A DNA stretch of 64,000 nt, from contig OX377202.1 of NCBI GenBank assembly GCA_947396885.1, positions 59,484,034 to 59,548,033 of the forward strand. The letters run 5' to 3'. The notes under the pieces are model-generated. The model worked only from the letters and a program-made list of their open reading frames with translations. It had not been told where the DNA came from and made no database searches. This document shows, piece by piece, positions 20,205 through 31,084 of the stretch; within the stretch, counting starts at the first letter, position 1; every line of letters begins with the position of its first letter. Position numbers and translations under genes: made by a program. This stretch comes from Heligmosomoides polygyrus polygyrus (Eukaryota; Nematoda; Chromadorea; Rhabditida; Heligmosomidae).

Positions 20205-20455
20205 CTTTGTGGTACAGTGGGCGCGAGGCTCTTGTTATGGTTTGCAACAGGACCCCGCATAGTAGGGGTAGACGCGGACTATCACCTACCACGTGAATCC
20301 CGAACCGAGGTTCTTGGTTCGGGTCCCGCCCTGGCTAACCAGGCCCTCCCCAGAATTGTTCCTCGGCTGGCCACAGCAAGTCATTGTTTAATCGAAATGT
20401 GAGTTCAAATTACCTCCTGTGGGAGTAGTGCACCTTGCAAAGGAGCTGAATAATA
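20205..20455 (+). repeat. tRNA-derived SINE copy
   Basis: Degenerate copy of the SINE at 13500. It carries GGTTCGGGTCCCGCC (B-box region, near 20317), a shared middle block (CGGCTGGCCACAGCAAGTCATTGT in part, near 20364) and an A-rich end near 20445. The A-box region is diverged. Confidence 0.6.
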
Positions 20456-20460
20456 AAGAC

Positions 20461-21230
20461 GTTTCAGATTTTTTAGTTCTACTTTTTATTTTATACAGTA
20501 ATTCGTACTTCAATCTGACGTGACCACGAACTATACAATGCTTGAGTCACTCTTGAATCTCAATCTACTATTTCTATCAAGGAGTTGATCATTTGAACAA
20601 ATATTCACATGCAACCCTTCTCAATTCTGGTCATGCTTATTCCACATTCTCTTCAGATGATAAGCTGCCATGTTCTTTTCTCCGGTCTGAAACCCAACTC
20701 ATCTATTTTCTCTTCATTTTTATAGTGATTTTGCATTTGTTCGCGACGCTTACCGCATAATCAACGGCTTTATCTATGCTTCACAACTAACCCTACGTAG
20801 GCTGCTGTGTGCTAATGTCCTCTATGGAATAAATAACCAATCTCGTAGTTCGATAGCGACGTATATTCCCCTTTTCCTAGCATATAATGCTGACTACTCT
20901 CTCTGGCTATGATCTATGCATAATTTGCACTCTGATTATACTTGAACAATATAGAGAAGTAAAGGCAAACTCTAATGGTCCGTTTCACCACCTCTCTTCA
21001 GAGGAACCATGTTTATTATAGCACCTCCTCGGTGGCATCAGTCAATTAAGGACCTATTACAATTTTCACGTTCTTTTTATTCAGCATTCACATATTATAG
21101 GCATTTAGAACTTGAACACATTTTTTCATCTAAATATATGCATATACATATTAATAAATAAAATTTTAAATTTTACGAAATTTCGTAAGTTCGAACAATT
21201 TTACGCGAGTAGTTGATATTTAAAAAAAAA
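20461..21230. other. AT-rich, no recognisable feature
   Basis: A/T-rich sequence with no coding motif, tRNA-like module or clear terminal repeat. Confidence 0.4.
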
Positions 21231-21237
21231 ACAGTTA

Positions 21238-21275
21238 CGCGGGTAAAGGATAAAGGACGGCGTTACTCAATGTCT
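21238..21275 (-). repeat. SINE 3' tail fragment
   Basis: Reverse complement of the end of the 13500-type SINE (GAGTAACGCCGTCCTTTATCC). Only the tail and a few preceding bases are recognisable. Confidence 0.65.
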
Positions 21276-21996
21276 TTTGGGATGTTGAAGGCCAGCAATC
21301 TTGATCAGTGCTCTCTGAAGTTCGAATGGCCGGTCTAGTGCTGCTGGGCTTCACGACACTTAAATCCCTAGAACATGTGTCAATCAATACATCTGCGTTC
21401 TTCGGATCAGTCCCGTTTCGCGCTCTGAAGAAAATCGTTTGCAGGTATGGGCATATGAAGGACCACAACTCATTCTGTCCGACGTGGGAGGAGCGAGTCC
21501 CCGTGAAGTAGCACAAAGCACGCCGACACCGGGGAATGTGAGCGAATTAGGCTTAAGCTCTAGAGGGCGCCTCCGGAAAGAATCCTCAGCGTGGTGATGA
21601 GACGCCTGCAAAGAGACTCCCCGTTGTTCGAGCAGGCTTCCACTGAGCCAATGTTCACCTAACGCTGCTCGATCTGCAACAATGGCGTTGCAGTTGAGGA
21701 GTGACGAAAGGAAATTACAAGTCATGAACTACAATTTAACTCACGTGATAGCCGGTCGTTAACGTTAACTCTGTATGTAGTGTTCCTATAACAATGAGCT
21801 GGAGTGGTGTTCCTTACTGTTAGCTAAGATAGTGGAGTGACATGGGTGCACCCATGTCGTGGTACTTGGCGCCGATTCACCGACATAGGAGGGGTGAGCG
21901 GAATGACTGCTGAAGGTAAGATCCAGTATCACCTTCTTGCAGATGTGTGCAGTCCAGGGTATATGTTTGCCTAGCAGACCCCGGACTAGAACTACA
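21276..21996. other. no recognisable feature
   Basis: Unique-looking sequence left of the large inverted-repeat element. No domain or repeat recognised. Confidence 0.4.
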
Positions 21997-23101
21997 GTAC
22001 CGCCGCTAAACATCCAACCAAACGACGTTTGCGACGCAAAAACGCGTTTTTTTGCGTCGCATCATGATAACTTTGTTCAACAGAAAAGCTTTCTCACCAA
22101 AATTTAAAGGGCTCCTAGCATCACCGTACCTACCAATGGGCATGCAACCGCCATTAAAAAGTGGATGGAAGCCTGAAAACCAGTTCCGCAATTAAGGAGG
22201 GTCCTAATTACTGTGACCCGACCTGACACCGTCGCCGAGTCTCGCTTAATTATGTCCCCAGGCGCAAATAATGCTGCCCAGTTGAATTTTAAAATTCTTA
22301 AACCTAATTAAATTTTATTTTTCTGCTGTTTATGAACTTCTCCTGGCTGCGACGATTCATTTGATACCAAATTTGGCAGGAAAATGTGCATGAGTCTGCA
22401 GCTGCTTCAACCGATTTTGTTTATTTCAACGGAAGCATTCCCAGTCTAAACCTGTTATTGTAGCTTGCAATCTACTCATCTTTAAGGAGGAAAATGACAT
22501 AGAAAATTTACGTTTCGAGTTCACTTTGGGCATTTGTGTGTTGGTTGCAATTCGTCAAAACTGCAAGTGAACCTTGGTAAAGAGCACTCCCTGTCGCCGA
22601 TTTTTGCTGCGAATATCTACGTCCTAAGCAAATGAGTTAGTCCAAAAATATGTTGGCTAATCGTACGCAATGTAAAGACCCCAATTATCAAATGTCGAGA
22701 AGCCAGGTGATCAGATGACCGAATTTCAGCTGGTTAAAGTGAAGACTTCTTTCAAAAGTGCGACTGAGCTTCTACAGCGTTTCATGCTCAGTTTTTGCAG
22801 AATGAATGCTGGGAAGCCCAGCATTCATATCAAGTATTTTTTTTTTTGCTCAAAATTTTCAACCAGTCCAGACGTCAATATTTTGACGCACCAGATCGAG
22901 CGTACGATGTAGAGGTCTTCTTCGACCATAATTGCACTGATCTGACACGCCCTACAGAGATATTGCACTCGGCTGAATGACCAATCCCTCACTTCTCTTT
23001 CTCGTAATCACGGGCCTGTTCGACTTCATGCAGCTCACCAATATCGATCCATGTTGCCAAATCTTGAGGAATTTTGGGTTTTCCGGATTGCGTACATCAT
23101 A

Positions 23102-24376
23102 TTAGGTTGTCCGGAAAGTTCTCATCGTTTTGAGTGCTTCACTTTGAACTACGATAACCTTATCAAAACTTATCGGATTTAGTGGAAATAAACACCGTTC
23201 AAATCAGCACACTTTGCTAACGGGCCAGCTGTCGACATTATTCCATCAGCGAGAAAATTAGGTGGTCGAGATTCGGCAAAATCCACGAAAGACGTTCTGG
23301 CTTGGTGTTGATTGGTGAAAGTTTTACGAGCGAGAAAGTTCTGAAAGTGTTGGAAAAGATGGCAGTCGGTTGGTGAAAGGCCTGGAGAATATGACGGGTG
23401 AGGCAGAACTTCAACAGTTAGTTCGTTTAATGTTCGTGTGGTGATTTGCGAAACGTGTGGCGGGCGCTATCGTGCAAAAGAATCGGGCCTCTTCTGCTGA
23501 CCAATGCTAGCTGAAATTGACTCGATTCTTGGTGCATTTTGTCGATTTCCTTACAATAGGGCTTTGCTGTGCTCGTTTGGCCCGGGCCGAAATGTTGTAA
23601 TGGATCACAGCAGCCGTCGACCACCACACAGTGACCATTACCTTTTTTGGTGGAGGTCCGCCTTCGGAAAATGCCTAGGGGGTTCGACGGCGTGCATCCA
23701 CTACCCGGAACATTTACGGTTATCATACAGAATCCACTTTTCATCCCAAGTGATGATTCGATCCAGAAGGGGTCCGTTTTGTTGCGTAAAAGGTGAGAAG
23801 AACAAATCTCGAAACGTGACAATTTTTGCCGCTCACTCAACTCTTGGAGCACCCACGTTTTGAGCTTTTTTTACCTTCCCAAGGCGTTTCAAAGCATCCG
23901 CAATTGCAGTTCTACTGACGTCTAGCTCTTCCGCGATTTCGCCAACTGTTTAGGATGGTTCGCTTCCACGCATTCCTTCAACTCGTCGTCCAGTATTGCT
24001 CTAGATCGACCGCCACGGGATCATCTTTGAGGCTGAAATCTCCAATCTGGATTTTACTGAAGCACTGGCGCACAATGCCTTCTCCAAAACTATCAAGCCC
24101 CGAACTTGATCGATATATCGAGCTGTCTCGGCTGCGGATTGTCCCAATTTGAAGTTGAAATAAGATATCGCTCGGAATTGCTCTTTCGACATACTCCAAT
24201 AAGTCCTTCAAGAACAGAAATATAAAACAATAATGAAACAGTTTTTTTAGTCACATAGAGCGAAAAATTCTGTGCAGAAAGTAACGTTAATGCGCAATAC
24301 AAGTCGAATTTTTACTCACTAATAGACGAATGAAAGATAGCAACGCAAAACGCTAAGAGCTTTCTGGACAACCTAA
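23102..24376 (-). mobile_element. mariner element in inverted repeat
   Basis: Full-length 1275 bp. Ends TTAGGTTGTCCGGAAAGTTC and, at the right, the inverted GAGCTTTCTGGACAACCTAA. TA flanks both sides (23100-23101, 24377-24378). Same family as the elements at 5836 and 42672. It lies at the inner edge of the left arm of the 5.5-kb element. Confidence 0.93.
23230..24192 (-). pseudogene. mariner transposase, broken
   Basis: The minus-strand start MSKEQFRAISYFNFKLGQSA at 24192 begins the N-terminal DNA-binding domain. The catalytic half (23852-23427) reads MLQELSERQKLSRFEICS, then a DPFWIESS stretch and LVSRRGPILLHDSARHTF (HDNARPH-type motif with Asp kept). Several frameshifts separate the pieces. 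Inactive. Confidence 0.88.
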
Positions 24377-24518
24377 TAACATGTAATCGTTGGTTGAAAA
24401 TTTCAGTATGATTTCTTTCATGCTTTCATTCACTTATTCAAAAACTGAACACTTCTTTTGATGTTTTTTAAAATTCTCATTTTTTGTAAAAAAAAATAAT
24501 GGTTTATATCCTGTTCTA

Positions 24519-25786
24519 TTAGGTTGGAAAAAAAGTCTTTTCATTTTTTTCAAAGATTTATTACTTCACAACTACAAAGTCAAATCAATTGAGATAAACT
24601 CTATTTTGTTCTACTACACTTCTCCAAAGACGTGGTAATTTTTCTAATTCCTCTCGCGTAAAAGACTGCAGTTCTGAAGTCGAATCACCGCTGAATCCAA
24701 TTTTTGAGGTCCTCGTCCGTTTCAAAATATTTCTCTCCAATTTCTTGCTTGAGAGCACGGAAGAGATGGTAGTCGGCACGAACGAGGTTAGGGCTATACG
24801 GTGGATGTGGCATTACCTCCCAGCCCAGCTTCTTTATTGTTTCTCTTGTGAGTCTTGCAGCATGTCGCTTTGCGTTGTCATGCAGGATCATCACCTTCGA
24901 CTTCTCAGGCCTCTTTTCTTGGAAAGCTGCGGCGACTTTGTGGAGTTGGCCACTGTATGTGGCAGCAGTAAGTGTCTCTCTACTTCTGAGAGTTTGCCGA
25001 TAAATCACTCCTCTGATATCCACCAAACACTCAAGAGAATCTTCCGTTCGTGAACATTGGGCTTGAGATCAGACTTAGGGCTCTCTCCCTTTTGTACCCA
25101 TTGCCTTTTCCTCGGAAGTTGGCACACAGAACCCAGGACTCTTCGCCTGTCACAATCCGCGGAAGAAACGATTTCCTTCCTTATATGGACAGAAGAGAAG
25201 CAGCGATGGAGAGCCGTCGACCTTTCTGAGTGTCTGACAGGGCATGTGGAATCCAAGCTCCAAATTTCCATGAAAGCCAAGATTCTTCAGATGGATCCCC
25301 ACTATCCTATGAGACACTTCGAGCTTCTCTGCCAGCTGACGTGTCGTCTGCCAACTATCGGTACGAAGAAGATGGTGTAGTTCACTGTCGTCCAATCCAG
25401 TTGGCCTTCCTGACCATGCTTTGCCCTCAGTGAATAATTTCCCTTTAAAGACTTTCCGAACCACTCATAACAGGCGCGATGAGTAGTAGATCCCAAGCCA
25501 TATATGTGGTTAATTTGGTCTGCTGCCTGACGTGCTGTGGATTCTTTAATGAATTCTTGAAGAATGCCGTGCTGAAAACGGCCATGAGGTAGATCTGGCA
25601 TTGAGTTCGGAAGATTGGATGGATAACGAATTACAAGAAGAGTCTTAACCTGTGTCTGCGTCTGCGTGCGAACGGTAGACAAGTGTGATAGGATTACGAA
25701 ATCAGCAATCAACATTGGCTAGTGCGTTTACAAGGGGAAGGGTAAAAAAAATTTCGAAGTGTGAAGAGACTTTTTTTCCAACCTGA
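24519..25786 (-). mobile_element. second mariner family member
   Basis: 1268 bp with ends TTAGGTTGGAAAAAAAGTCT and, inverted at the right, AGACTTTTTTTCCAACCTGA. TA on both sides (24517-24518, 25787-25788). The terminal repeats differ from the 23102 family, so this is a distinct mariner lineage inside the same host element. Confidence 0.93.
24585..25610 (-). pseudogene. mariner transposase (second family), broken
   Basis: N-terminal part near 25600 with FIKESTARQAADQINHIYG, then LTRETIKKLGWEVMPHPPYS and VMILHDNAKRHAA further on. The third motif reads RADYHLFRAL. The spacing between HDNA and the DYHLF aspartate is 34 residues, the DD34D mariner signature, so two of three catalytic aspartates are kept. 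The C-terminus is LPRLWRSVVEQNRVYLN. At least three frameshifts make it inactive. Confidence 0.9.
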
Positions 25787-27476
25787 TAAATAGCAGAACA
25801 GCGTCAGTTTTTAGCGCCAAAAAGGGATTGCGCCATGCAATTGTCCAAGAATTCACGGTTTTTATTCGATTGATAGCAAAATCGCTGTTTACATAGAGTT
25901 TTACGCCTGTAAACAACATAACAAAGAAAATTGTAAAAAACACATATTCTCGCTTTGATACTTCATGTAAGCAGCGTTCACACTATCAATCAAATGAAAT
26001 TCGCGGCAAGCTTTTCAAGTGCAGGGCGCAATCTGGTCTTTAATGCACTAAATGATTGCTACCTTGTTGCGCTTTAGGACAAAAGTTAGTTTATTATTTT
26101 TTCAAAAAGAACAAAACTTGTGTAAAATTATTACACTCGTTTGGACAGCTGAACTTTAAAAAAATTCAAGAAAGTTATATCAAATTTGTCTTGAACAAAA
26201 AATTATTCTACCCTTCTTGAAGTGTTGGTATTTTAACCTGTAAGAAGCTCGTTTCAGTTTGGAAGATGTTTAATTCCAATTTAATTCGAAAAGTGTCCAA
26301 CTCGACGTGAAAATGATAAATGCATATTTTACGTTGCGGCTAGACACAATTTTGAGAATCATAGAATCTGTGTGATCTACGCAATCCCGAAAACCCAAAA
26401 ACCCATCGAGATTTGGCAACATGGATCGATATTGGTAAGCTGCATAAAGTCGAACAGGCCCGTAATTACGAGAAAGAGAAGTGAGGGATTCGTTGGTCAA
26501 GCAGCCGAGTGCAATATCTCTGTAGGGCATGTCAGGTCAGTGAAATTATGGTCGAAGAAGACCTCTACATCGTACGCTCGATCTGGTGCGTCAAAATATT
26601 GACGTCTGGACTGGTTGAAAATTTTGAGCAAAAAAATACTTGATATGAATGCTGGGCTTCCCAGCATTCATTCTGCAAAAACTGAGCATGAAACGCTGTA
26701 GAAGCTCAGTCGCAATTTTGAAAGAAGTCTTCACTTTAACCAGCTGAAATTCGGTCATCTGATCACCTGGCTTCTCGACATTTGATACTTGGAGTCTTTA
26801 CATTGCGTACGATTAGCCAACATATTTTTGGACTAACTCATTTGCTTAGGACGTAGATATTCGCAGCAAAAATCGGCGACAGGGAGTGCTCTTTACCAAG
26901 GTTCACTTGCAGTTTTGACGAATTGCAACCAACACACAAATGCCCAAAATGAACTCGAAACGTAAATTTTCTATGTCATTTTCCTCCTTAAAGATAAGTA
27001 GATTGCAAGCTACAATAACAGGTTTAGACTGGGAATGCTTCCGTTGAAATAAACAAAATCGGTTGAAGCAGCTGCAGACTCCTGCACATTTTCCTGCCAA
27101 ATTTGGTACCAAATGAATTGTCGCAGCCAGGAGAAGTTCATAAACAGCAGAAAGATAAAATTTAATTAGGTTTAAGAATTTTAAAATTCAACTGGGCAGC
27201 ATTATTTGCGCCTGGGGACATAATTAAGCGAGACTCGGCGACGGTGTCAGGTCTGGTCACATTAATTAGGACCCTCCTTAATTGCGGCACTGGTTTTCAG
27301 GCTTCCATCCACTTTTTAATGGCGGTTGCATGCCCATTGGTAGGTACGGTGATGCTAGGAGCCCTTGTAAATTTTGGTGAGAAAGCTTTTCTTTTGAACA
27401 AAGTTATCATGATGCGACGCAAAAAACGCGTTTTTGCGTCGCAAACGTCGTTTGGTTGAATGTTTAGCGGCGGTAC

Positions 27477-27849
27477 ATTAGTGGATACGCTTTCAGCTGT
27501 GCATTTCCTATTGCCAGAAGGAAGGTTTGACAGAAGCTTGAAGGATCAGCTAGAACCCCGGGCCCTCATGCACGACTCACCTTCGTGTATGGTACGTTCA
27601 AACGGCGTGCACCAGGGTAGTAGGTCCACCATACCATTTGTCAGCTCTATTGCGGCTGTTCATCAATCAGAAGACATCGAAAGGGCGAAGGCACCGGAGA
27701 CAAAGGGCGTTGCAGCAGCAGAAGTCGAGGCACCGCTCTTCGAACAGTTCCAGAGCCTCTGAGCGTCGCGAGTGGTAGCGACAGCCCACTTTAACCCTTA
27801 TACATGTATTTGTATCTTGATTTTTACTTCTTCTTTACCTTTCCATTCT
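27477..27849. other. no recognisable feature
   Basis: Sequence between the inverted-repeat element and the RTE fragment. No motif recognised in the open frames. Confidence 0.4.
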
Positions 27850-28516
27850 CATTCATTCACCTTGCACGCAGGCCAGGTCGCGTGATCCGGTATTGCTCAT
27901 CTGTATTTGGCTCTATAATTTCCACGATCATCTGTCGATCATCGAGTTGCTCGAGCGGGCGCCAACAGCGTTCTATTCGTGGCCCGTCGTCGCGTATCAG
28001 AGTGTGCTCTAATGGAGCACCGTCTTCTCTGTTCCACACTGCGCGACGCTGATCGCGTGTTCATCCTGCCTTCTAGTGGCCTAGGTCTCTGAGGTGTTAG
28101 GGGAGGAAGAACAGTGGAGTCCAATAGCTGGGCGCGGAGTCGGAGTTCTTCGTTTTCCTCACGACTCCTTCGACGCTCTTGAAAGCCCCGGAAGCCACTC
28201 GTTTCCTCCTTCCCAACTTCCGTGCCAGGTCGTTGGCCATGTTGACTTCGCGACGCAGATACACGTAGCTGGCGCATTCGGAGATGCTCGTTCCGTTGAG
28301 CGAGAATGGGGAATTAGAAACTGGCCCGTTTCTCATGAGCATCGTCCTCGTAAGTTTCTGCTGCAGTCCAACGTTCCCACTGGGGGTGTGCGTTAAATTT
28401 TTCGCTAAATTTTTAGCGACTGTTTTTAACGAAAAAATTGTGGTAAATTTGGTAAAATCGTTAAATGGACTTTCATTTAGCTGCAGTCGGTTTAGCTGTG
28501 TTTTAGTGTCTAACAA
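27850..28516 (-). pseudogene. RTE-type LINE fragment, RT thumb region
   Basis: The minus strand carries LNGTSISECASYVYLRREVN and VVRKTKNSDSAPSYWTP, typical of the region after the catalytic core of RTE-type reverse transcriptases. LDSTVLPPLT follows in a shifted frame. The catalytic domain and endonuclease are absent. Same LINE family as the pieces at 45544 and 58830. Confidence 0.8.
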
Positions 28517-28520
28517 GCGA

Positions 28521-28968
28521 GATTTTTTCCCTTATTGATTTTTTTCGACTCCATCTAGATGGCGCTTATATGAGTATGGTTTATCTTCACAAAAATAGCG
28601 TCAGTCCATCTAAAAGATATAAATATAAAAAAGATATAAAGATATATGGTGAAGAAGAAAAGTCATTAAGGTTCCATAACCAGTCAGTAACAACATGGCT
28701 TCTAAACTAACAAGTTTCTTACTATGCCTAGCTCGTTTAGCAGGTGGAAAGCCCAGCTTCTGCGGTGGTCCAAAGTGTAAAGCACCATAGCACGGTTGAA
28801 CGCTTTTGATCGTTTTCATTTGTGCTGACAACACTTTTTACAAAACTTGCGACTTTTACAGCTCAACATTCTTCTATATTGTAAAAATTGCCTCGGAAAA
28901 CTACATAACGTTTTGATGAAGAATTCAGGACCACAGCGAATTCTTTGTTAAAGTTCGTCCTTGGAAGA
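28521..28968. other. no recognisable feature
   Basis: A/T-rich sequence with ATATAAA runs. No gene or repeat recognised. Confidence 0.4.
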
Positions 28969-28970
28969 TA

Positions 28971-29230
28971 TTAGGTTGTCCCATAAGTCCCCGCCGTTTT
29001 TTGAACGATTCACTACGGATTTCGCCTGCGGTCTCTTGCATGGCGCTATACAGCTTTTGAAAGAGAATGATTTGCTCTATCAGATCTTGTATTGCATTTC
29101 TTTTTTCATCATAAATTTTGCCAGCAGTTTATTATGACCGAGCGACTTCGAAAGTATAACAGAGACGACAATATTGATCGAGGTGGTAGGTGAAGTTGGA
29201 GATCATGAGGTCCCCTCCTATATTGTGAAT
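28971..29230. mobile_element. one end of a mariner-like element
   Basis: TA followed by TTAGGTTGTCCCATAAGTCC at 28971 looks like a mariner terminal repeat of a third family. No matching right end is visible, so the extent to the right is arbitrary and the copy is truncated. Confidence 0.5.
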
Positions 29231-29357
29231 ACACTGTGGTGGCACTCACCCCTCCGAAACCAATACATTCTGGCTTCCTCCCACTGTTTCATGTTGTTCC
29301 CACGTGAAAATTTCTTACTTTGATTGGTGAACAATTGATAGGTGTGAAAGCTTCATA

Positions 29358-29885
29358 CAGTGCCATCTCGTTATAACGCCTCTGGATAAGACGCGACTCA
29401 CGATATAACGTGGATTTTCTCTGGTCCCGGCCAGCTCACCTTTAGGCCGGGGGCATACTTCCATCGCCGCGATGCCATTGCGGTGCTAAGTTCATGGCCA
29501 TTCCGCCGCACGCGGTTGAATAGTTAAAGGAAACTTCGCCGCGGCCGCCGCAACAGCGGCGGTCGGCATGCGCGAGGGCTTCCCGCGCATGGCATACTTT
29601 TCGCGCCGCGCGCGGTGTTTAGCATTGGTCCTGGGCGGATCTCCGTCGCGCTTCCTTGCAGAGCGATAGGCGATGCGATGAGCACAGAGAAGTTCGAATT
29701 CTTTCGCGTCCTCTGCAAAACCCATCGCCGCGATGGCATCGCGGCGACGGGAAGTATGCACGAGGCCTTACGCCAGTACAAATCAACTCCGTTTAAGACG
29801 CGTCGGTTACAACGCTACTCCCGTTATATCGCGGTTTTGGGAGAAACCCTGCGTTCAAAATGACTCCCGTTATAACGCGACCTGG
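29358..29885. mobile_element. pogo/Tigger-like terminal-repeat element
   Basis: Left end CAGTGCCATCTCGTTATAAC directly after TA (29356-29357), followed by TTTTCTCTGGTCCC. CCGTTATATCGCGG (29820) and CCCGTTATAACGCG (29868) are inverted or repeated internal versions. The TA plus CAGT start with the CGTTATAACG core is the style of pogo/Tigger ends. The right tip is not clear. A related end is at 33485-33564. Interrupted by a PIF/Harbinger-like MITE. Confidence 0.55.
29445..29767. mobile_element. PIF/Harbinger-type MITE, 323 bp
   Basis: Flanked by TTA (29442-29444 and 29768-29770). The ends GGCCGGGGGCATACTTCC and, inverted, GGCCTCGTGCATACTTCC form terminal repeats that extend into a GC-rich inverted block (ATCGCCGCGATGCCAT). 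The 3-bp TTA/TAA duplication and GGC-starting ends are the hallmark of PIF/Harbinger. No transposase. Confidence 0.75.
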
Positions 29886-30195
29886 GCTCAGATTCGGTCC
29901 CACCCGGAAAACGAAGAAGAGCAAGATGCTGACCGCGTCTACGGTTACACCTATCCTTATATTGCCTCGTTCGTAGACGCCACCAGCACTTGTGCGACGA
30001 TGAACTAGGTGCATGTAGATGTTTGCGTGCATGTTCATAGTTCCCACAAGTGTTCATAGTCAGCAATATGTCGAGCACAGTATAAAAGGCCTTCCCACAC
30101 TTTTTGCGCCAAGCTGCAGCCATATCTTCTAGCATAAGGCAGTGAAGAAGAGTTTGCTGTGTGCCACCGACGCGGCAGCGGCAATGCATAATGAT
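29886..30195. other. no recognisable gene
   Basis: Contains a TATAAAAGGCC motif (30080-30090) that resembles ends of the GC-rich elements nearby as much as a core promoter. No coding domain recognised. Confidence 0.35.
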
Positions 30196-30302
30196 TCATG
30201 GCATTATTGCCGCTACAGCCGCTTTGCTGCCGACAATTTCTGTCTGGAACCCAGACAGAAATTGTCGGCAGCAAAGCGGCTGTAGCGGCAATAATGCCAT
30301 GA
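30196..30302. repeat. perfect 52-bp-stem hairpin
   Basis: 30196-30247 and 30251-30302 are exact reverse complements around a 3-base loop (AAC). No mismatch is visible in 52 bp. The arm begins TCATGGCATTATTGCCGC. No target duplication is clear. Confidence 0.95.
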
Positions 30303-30424
30303 GGTTTTTTTTTCTGATGGTGGCGGGATCTAAAACGGATGCTGATAATGATAACGACAATGACACCGCCTCGGCGATGGGTATCACCATCACCACCTAT
30401 ATATGAAAGAGTTTGTCCGTGGAG

Positions 30425-30580
30425 TGATCTAACCTAAGTGAGGTACGCCGCATCATCCACAGCGATAGCGGTCGAGTGATCTAACCGAAGTGAGACACGC
30501 CGCATGATCCACAGCGAGGGCGGTCGATGATCTAACCTGAATGAGGTAAGCCTCATCATCTACAGCGCGGGCAAAATTTG
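30425..30580 (+). repeat. 52-bp tandem repeat, three units
   Basis: Units start TGATCTAACC at 30425, 30477 and 30528 and share CGCATCATCCACAGCG-like blocks, with some substitutions between units. Non-coding minisatellite. Confidence 0.85.
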
Positions 30581-31081
30581 CTATTGAACGTGTGATGTTG
30601 CTGCAGCAGGGGAAACGCAGCCCTTTACTGCTTAACACAACAGCACCTAACGCGTTTCTGAGCGTCCAGATTCAGAAGCCGAATTCGTACCATTAGCATG
30701 AGAAGACTACTAAAGGTGTAAGAGTAGAACGGGGACTTTGAGGGTGGAGAACCGACGGCGATCAGGAGGCAACGACCAGGAGGAGCATCGTGATGGTCGA
30801 TGGGGAGAGCAATGAAGCAGGCCAGAAGAGTTTATGCAGTATGTAGGGATCATTAGGGAGATACCAATCAGGGGAGCGGGGACAGTAAGGAGGATCAGCA
30901 GAGGGATCCATTACCATTAAGAGAGACCGGACAATGAGCATTCGCTCGCCGTCGTGAGGTGGGAGGTCCACTTAATTGGGGTAAAGTGGTAGGGAGGATC
31001 TCGAGGGGGTGAGGAGGAATATACCTTGAAGAAGGGACCTGGAGGAGGGACCAGGACGGGGAACCAACAAGAAGGAAGCCG
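30581..31081. other. purine-rich, no recognisable gene
   Basis: G/A-rich sequence with many GGGAGG-type words. No domain or repeat boundary recognised. Confidence 0.4.
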
Positions 31082-31084
31082 TAA

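Larger units (their letters stand above)
21997..27476. mobile_element. 5.5-kb inverted-repeat element with two mariners
   Basis: Arms of about 1.1 kb (21997-about 23095 and about 26376-27476) are reverse complements at high identity. Both ends read GTACCGCCGCTAAACAT from outside in, so the termini fit either a 4-bp GTAC or a TA target duplication. Each arm carries a subterminal hairpin (GCGACGCAAAAA loop TTTTTGCGTCGC, near 22033 and 27415) and a second hairpin GAATGCTGGG-AAG-CCCAGCATTC. The interior contains two mariners; without them the element is about 2.9 kb and has no transposase I can see. Non-autonomous DNA transposon of unassigned superfamily. Confidence 0.8.

Noticed and set aside
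21997..27476. Helitron
   Set aside because: Hairpins near the ends suggested it, but ends are inverted repeats with TA/GTAC and no TC...CTRR termini or Rep/helicase.
30425..30580. CRISPR array
   Set aside because: Whole 52-bp units repeat without unique spacers, and the window is eukaryotic.
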